From: Paenibacillus_AA sp045062745
GTDB taxonomy: Bacteria > Bacillota > Bacilli > Paenibacillales > NBRC-103111
Assembly (NCBI RefSeq): GCF_045062745.1
Contig: NZ_JBJGED010000014.1
Span: 1-64,000 of the forward strand
DNA: 64,000 bases
Direction of reading: 5' to 3'
The notes beneath the pieces are model-generated. The model worked only from the letters and a program-made list of their open reading frames with translations, searched no databases and was not told the DNA's origin. Shown here one piece after another: positions 60,958 through 64,000 of the stretch. Made by a program: the position numbers and the translations under genes. Each line of letters begins with the position of its first letter. Position 1 is the first letter of the stretch.

Positions 60958-62591
60958 TCTCTTTCCTCGATCGCGATATTTCTCGTTGTCTCAGGGTCTA
61001 TCCTATAGCGGCGTTCGACATCCGCAAAACGGTTTCCGACCAGCCTTACATCCTCCGCGTGGTGCACATCCACGCCAACCGGGACATTCACGAACATGTT
61101 GTCTTCGATCAGGATATATTGGTTATAGATCCCTTCCAAACCGCTGGTTCGAATGCCGACGCCGCCGGTAACGCCGCAGCGCGGGGTGTATCCGCAGTTG
61201 TCGAACGTGCAGCGCCGAATCGTTATATGGCTGGGATGGCCCCCTTCATAAAACCCCGTCCATTCCGCACCGATCCATACGCCGGCGTTCATTAGATTCC
61301 GGTAAATGACATCTTCGATTGTGACATTGCTGTACCTAATGACATGACCGCACCCCGCGACATTACGGAACACCGAATTTCGCATCGTATACGATTCCAC
61401 TTCCCAGCAAGCCGGCGCCACATAAGCTTCGGAGGAAATCGGCGCAGCAACCGGTTCGTCAAGCTCTATCAGGTAATAATGGCCGTTATTGCCTCTGCCG
61501 TCATGACTCCAACTCCGGATCGTACGGCGCTCCCGACCGGTCCCGATATAGATCGTAACGGCCGTATCCGCACGAAGCGGAGCGTAAGTCCACTTGGCCC
61601 AGAGCCTTATCTTATAGCGATCGATGACCTGGTCCACCAACAGGAAGGTGCCATGCATGTTTTGGCCGTCCATCCGCACCCCATTTACGTACATATGTTC
61701 GATTTCGAAGTCGCCTGAACACTTATAGATTTTCCATGCATCCCTGGGTGCCGTGAATAACAGGTTGCCTTCCGGCTGGAACCGGATATGGTCGGCCTGC
61801 ACTCCGCGGCAGATTTCCGTCTGCATTGCAAATCCATTGGAGCTTACCGTATGCAGGTTCTGGAGCCGCAAATCCACGCACTCCTTGAACTGCAGCTGGA
61901 ACTCCGTATGGGCACCGAAATGCCAGGACAGCCCTTCCCCCACATTCACCTGGCTGGCGACACGAGCGCTGTCCAGACGAAGCCTCCGACCCGCTCCTCC
62001 TTCAATACGCCGCCACAGGGCATCCGCTCCCTTGCCGTAGGTCACGCTCTCGCCGAGCAGCGCGGCAGCTTGCAGATCGAAGCGGTTCGCACAGTAGCAG
62101 GCCATTCCGTCGATACATGGATTACCCTGGAATACATCAACGGCGATATAGTCTTCTCCCTTATCCACAATGACGCCGGCGCTGGAATAGGCCGGGTCCC
62201 TGGAGAACTTCAGATTGCGAAGCGTAAGACCGGTGCACCTGTCGGCCCACAGGATCGAAGGCAAATGCTTTTCATTCTCTCCGTCATGGCAGCCGACCAG
62301 CATCGTAGCGGGATTCCCTTCCTCGTCTGTCGCCCCTTCGATTGTTAACCCATCCATATCTTGCAGCCAGAGGTGACGCCGGCTCCAACCGGGATTTTCC
62401 GTCGTGTCGTCTGTTACGCAGCTGCGGAGGAAGTACGTTCCCTGTTCAAGCAGCACCCTGGATTTCCCGGACGCAATTGCAGAATAGATGGCCGACCGGA
62501 TGGCCGCGGCCTGATCGGCGGGATCGTCCGGCATGGCGCCGAAATCTCTCGCAAGCACGTCCCGGTGTGCGTCATAATCTATTCGGACCAT
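60954..62591 (-). CDS. Right-handed beta-helix protein, GH110-like
   Basis: A 545-residue protein whose middle and end are a pectate-lyase-type parallel beta-helix (repeats such as GLTLRNLKF, FEIEHMYVNGVRM, VTIEDVIYRNLM, ILIEDNMFVNVPVGVDVHHAEDVRLVGNRF). The segment MDGQNMHGTFLLVD resembles the active-site strand of GH110 alpha-1,3-galactosidases, and the length is right, but the second catalytic Asp of that strand seems replaced by Gly. No signal sequence, so cytoplasmic. Coupled to the permease gene. Best guess: an exo-glycosidase or lyase acting on the imported glycan. Confidence 0.72.
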   Translation of the reverse strand: MVRIDYDAHRDVLARDFGAMPDDPADQAAAIRSAIYSAIASGKSRVLLEQGTYFLRSCVTDDTTENPGWSRRHLWLQDMDGLTIEGATDEEGNPATMLVGCHDGENEKHLPSILWADRCTGLTLRNLKFSRDPAYSSAGVIVDKGEDYIAVDVFQGNPCIDGMACYCANRFDLQAAALLGESVTYGKGADALWRRIEGGAGRRLRLDSARVASQVNVGEGLSWHFGAHTEFQLQFKECVDLRLQNLHTVSSNGFAMQTEICRGVQADHIRFQPEGNLLFTAPRDAWKIYKCSGDFEIEHMYVNGVRMDGQNMHGTFLLVDQVIDRYKIRLWAKWTYAPLRADTAVTIYIGTGRERRTIRSWSHDGRGNNGHYYLIELDEPVAAPISSEAYVAPACWEVESYTMRNSVFRNVAGCGHVIRYSNVTIEDVIYRNLMNAGVWIGAEWTGFYEGGHPSHITIRRCTFDNCGYTPRCGVTGGVGIRTSGLEGIYNQYILIEDNMFVNVPVGVDVHHAEDVRLVGNRFADVERRYRIDPETTRNIAIEERE

Positions 62592-62634
62592 GCATCGGCA
62601 CCTCTTTTCTAGTTGGTCATGTTGCCTGGCAAGC

Positions 62635-64000
62635 TCACTTCAGCGAGAGCTGCTCCTCCAGTTGTTTCCTGGCCGCTTCCATGTACAATCCATAGTTGTA
62701 CTTCGTATCAAGTGTCTTGAGAAAATCGTCATACTCGGCCAATGGACGTCTCCCGTAAATGAATTTGAACATTTCCTCCAAAATGTACCGGTTGGCGTCG
62801 ACGGCCCGGAAGCCTTCCGGGAGTTGAATGAAGGAATCGTACACTTTGATCCGCGGCTGCTCGATCGCAAAGCTGAAAAACGGCTCGGCTGCCGGAAATT
62901 TGGTTGCCAGATACGTCATTTCATCGCGGCCCAGCAGCTGGTAGACGTGTGAGTAGATGACGTCGTCTATCTTGTCCGTCGGCCGGATTTCTCCGCCGTC
63001 CAGCGTATAATGGACGTTTCTCAAGCCGTACTGTACCAGGCGCGAGCCTTCGGGAGATGACAGGTAATTCAACAGCCGGATGATTTTTTCCAGCTTAAGC
63101 GGTTCATTCTGCAGGGTTACCGGCATCACTAGAATGTTCGAAGCGCCAAAATCGTCGTAGCCGTTAAAGGCACCTCCCGGTCCCTCTGGAACTTCAATCT
63201 GGATCCATTTCGCTTTCGGGTTGATTGCGGCGATCTGTGCGGCGGCGTCAGTGTTGACCACCAGCGGCCAATTGATATTAAGGAGGCCTACCTGTCCCTG
63301 ATAAGCTTTATCCTTCTGCTGTCCCTTCGTGTTGGCCAGGAAGTCGGGGTCGACGACTCCCTCCTTCACCATCTCGTTCATATAGGCCAGCGCTTCTCTG
63401 AATTGAGGATCGTAGACGGAATTCGTCAGCTTGCCGTTTTTGATATAAAATTTACCGGGATACGTAGTACCGAAGGCTCCGAATATAGGATCGAGGGCGT
63501 TAAAGTTCGGGTTGCCCGTAAATCCGAAGGTGTCGTTTTTCCCGTTTCCGTCCGGATCCTTATCGGTAAAGGCTTTCATCACAAGCATTAGTTCACCAAG
63601 AGTAGCCGGCGCTTTCATTCCGATACGCTCCAGCCAATCCTGGCGTGCCCATAATGTAAATTGGGGAGCCGGTGAAGCCTTCGTGACGCCGAACACCTTG
63701 CCTTTGACCGTCGCGGCCGCCATCGCTTCCGTACCGACGAATTGGACCGCGGGTTGGAGCTTATCCATATAGGGAGTAAGATCCAACAGGCTGCCCTGCT
63801 GGGCCAGCTTGATCATGTCCCTTCGGTCCACATAGAACAGATCCGGCGGGCTGTTGCCGGCTATCCGCAGGTTCCATTGGTTTTTATAATCCTCATCGCC
63901 GACATTCGTGGTGATTTTCAAATCGATGCCCAGCGTCTTGTCCAATTCCCGCTTGATCACATCATGAGACGAGTCGGACGGCAGGTTGTTCTGGGCTGAA
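62635..64000 (-). CDS. ABC transporter substrate-binding protein, 5' end cut by window
   Basis: At least 450 residues of an LplA/YtcQ-type binding protein; the frame is open to the right edge, so the signal sequence and lipobox lie outside. Seen: QWNLRIAGNSPPDLFYVDRRDMIKLAQQGSLLDLTPYMDKL, the calcium-loop-like DPDGNGKNDTFGF and VLMP-type hinge segments. Its stop is 43 bases before the beta-helix gene. First visible gene of the second glycan operon, whose promoter and possible regulator are outside the window. Confidence 0.92.
   Translation of the reverse strand, partial: SAQNNLPSDSSHDVIKRELDKTLGIDLKITTNVGDEDYKNQWNLRIAGNSPPDLFYVDRRDMIKLAQQGSLLDLTPYMDKLQPAVQFVGTEAMAAATVKGKVFGVTKASPAPQFTLWARQDWLERIGMKAPATLGELMLVMKAFTDKDPDGNGKNDTFGFTGNPNFNALDPIFGAFGTTYPGKFYIKNGKLTNSVYDPQFREALAYMNEMVKEGVVDPDFLANTKGQQKDKAYQGQVGLLNINWPLVVNTDAAAQIAAINPKAKWIQIEVPEGPGGAFNGYDDFGASNILVMPVTLQNEPLKLEKIIRLLNYLSSPEGSRLVQYGLRNVHYTLDGGEIRPTDKIDDVIYSHVYQLLGRDEMTYLATKFPAAEPFFSFAIEQPRIKVYDSFIQLPEGFRAVDANRYILEEMFKFIYGRRPLAEYDDFLKTLDTKYNYGLYMEAARKQLEEQLSLK

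Overview
The window looks like a chromosomal segment of a spore-forming member of the Paenibacillaceae (Firmicutes), most likely Paenibacillus or a close relative. Evidence: the start of a 16S rRNA gene of Bacilli type, the Bacillus-like gene neighbourhood perR-ygzB-ygxA-rrn, a complete sigY-yxlCDEFG operon in Bacillus order, a CotA spore-coat laccase, three-domain SLH surface proteins, and several oligosaccharide ABC importers of the Lpl/YtcP type that carry no ATPase gene of their own. Strong GGAGG ribosome binding sites and many TTG/GTG starts fit the same group.

Layout. 1-0.4 kb: 5' end of a 16S rRNA gene (minus strand) with tandem promoters. 0.4-7.2 kb: ygxA, ygzB, a membrane-anchored GH18 hydrolase, perR, and an ECF sigma operon ending in a DUF4097 protein. 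7.3-13.3 kb: MgtC-like protein, gatCAB (Glu/Asp-tRNA amidotransferase), an aldolase-like orphan and a small unknown protein. 13.5-16.7 kb: sigY operon. 16.8-19.1 kb: M24 peptidase and an SMP-30/gluconolactonase-like protein.

19.2-31.9 kb: a carbohydrate locus with a ROK repressor, one permease pair, two binding proteins and two very large phosphodiester glycosidase (NAGPA-like) proteins, one with and one without a signal peptide. A YdcF-like protein and a CpsB/YwqE-type tyrosine phosphatase sit at its upstream end. Three near-identical palindromes, one before the permease genes, one before the ROK gene and one between the ydcF-like and phosphatase genes, tie these units into one probable regulon.

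31.9-47.3 kb: a surface module. A Tad/Flp-type pilus operon (cpaB, tadZ, tadA, tadB, tadC, two 48-49 residue membrane peptides and two pseudopilin-like proteins) follows an SLH-domain protein plus a 2397-residue secreted protein. Both transcription units start with the same 17-base promoter motif and both leaders carry a strong terminator-like hairpin. 47.3-54.0 kb: nitroreductase, an ArgD-like aminotransferase under an ARG-box-like site, a YhgE/TetR pair with two palindromic operators, and cotA with a short-chain dehydrogenase. 54.1-64.0 kb: a second ABC/glycosidase operon with two binding proteins, a permease pair, a beta-helix protein resembling GH110 alpha-galactosidases, a GH97 enzyme and a frameshifted sialate-O-acetylesterase-like gene; the upstream binding protein runs off the right edge.

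No tRNA, CRISPR array, insertion sequence or prophage was seen. All homology calls are from reading the sequence by eye; no database search was run.
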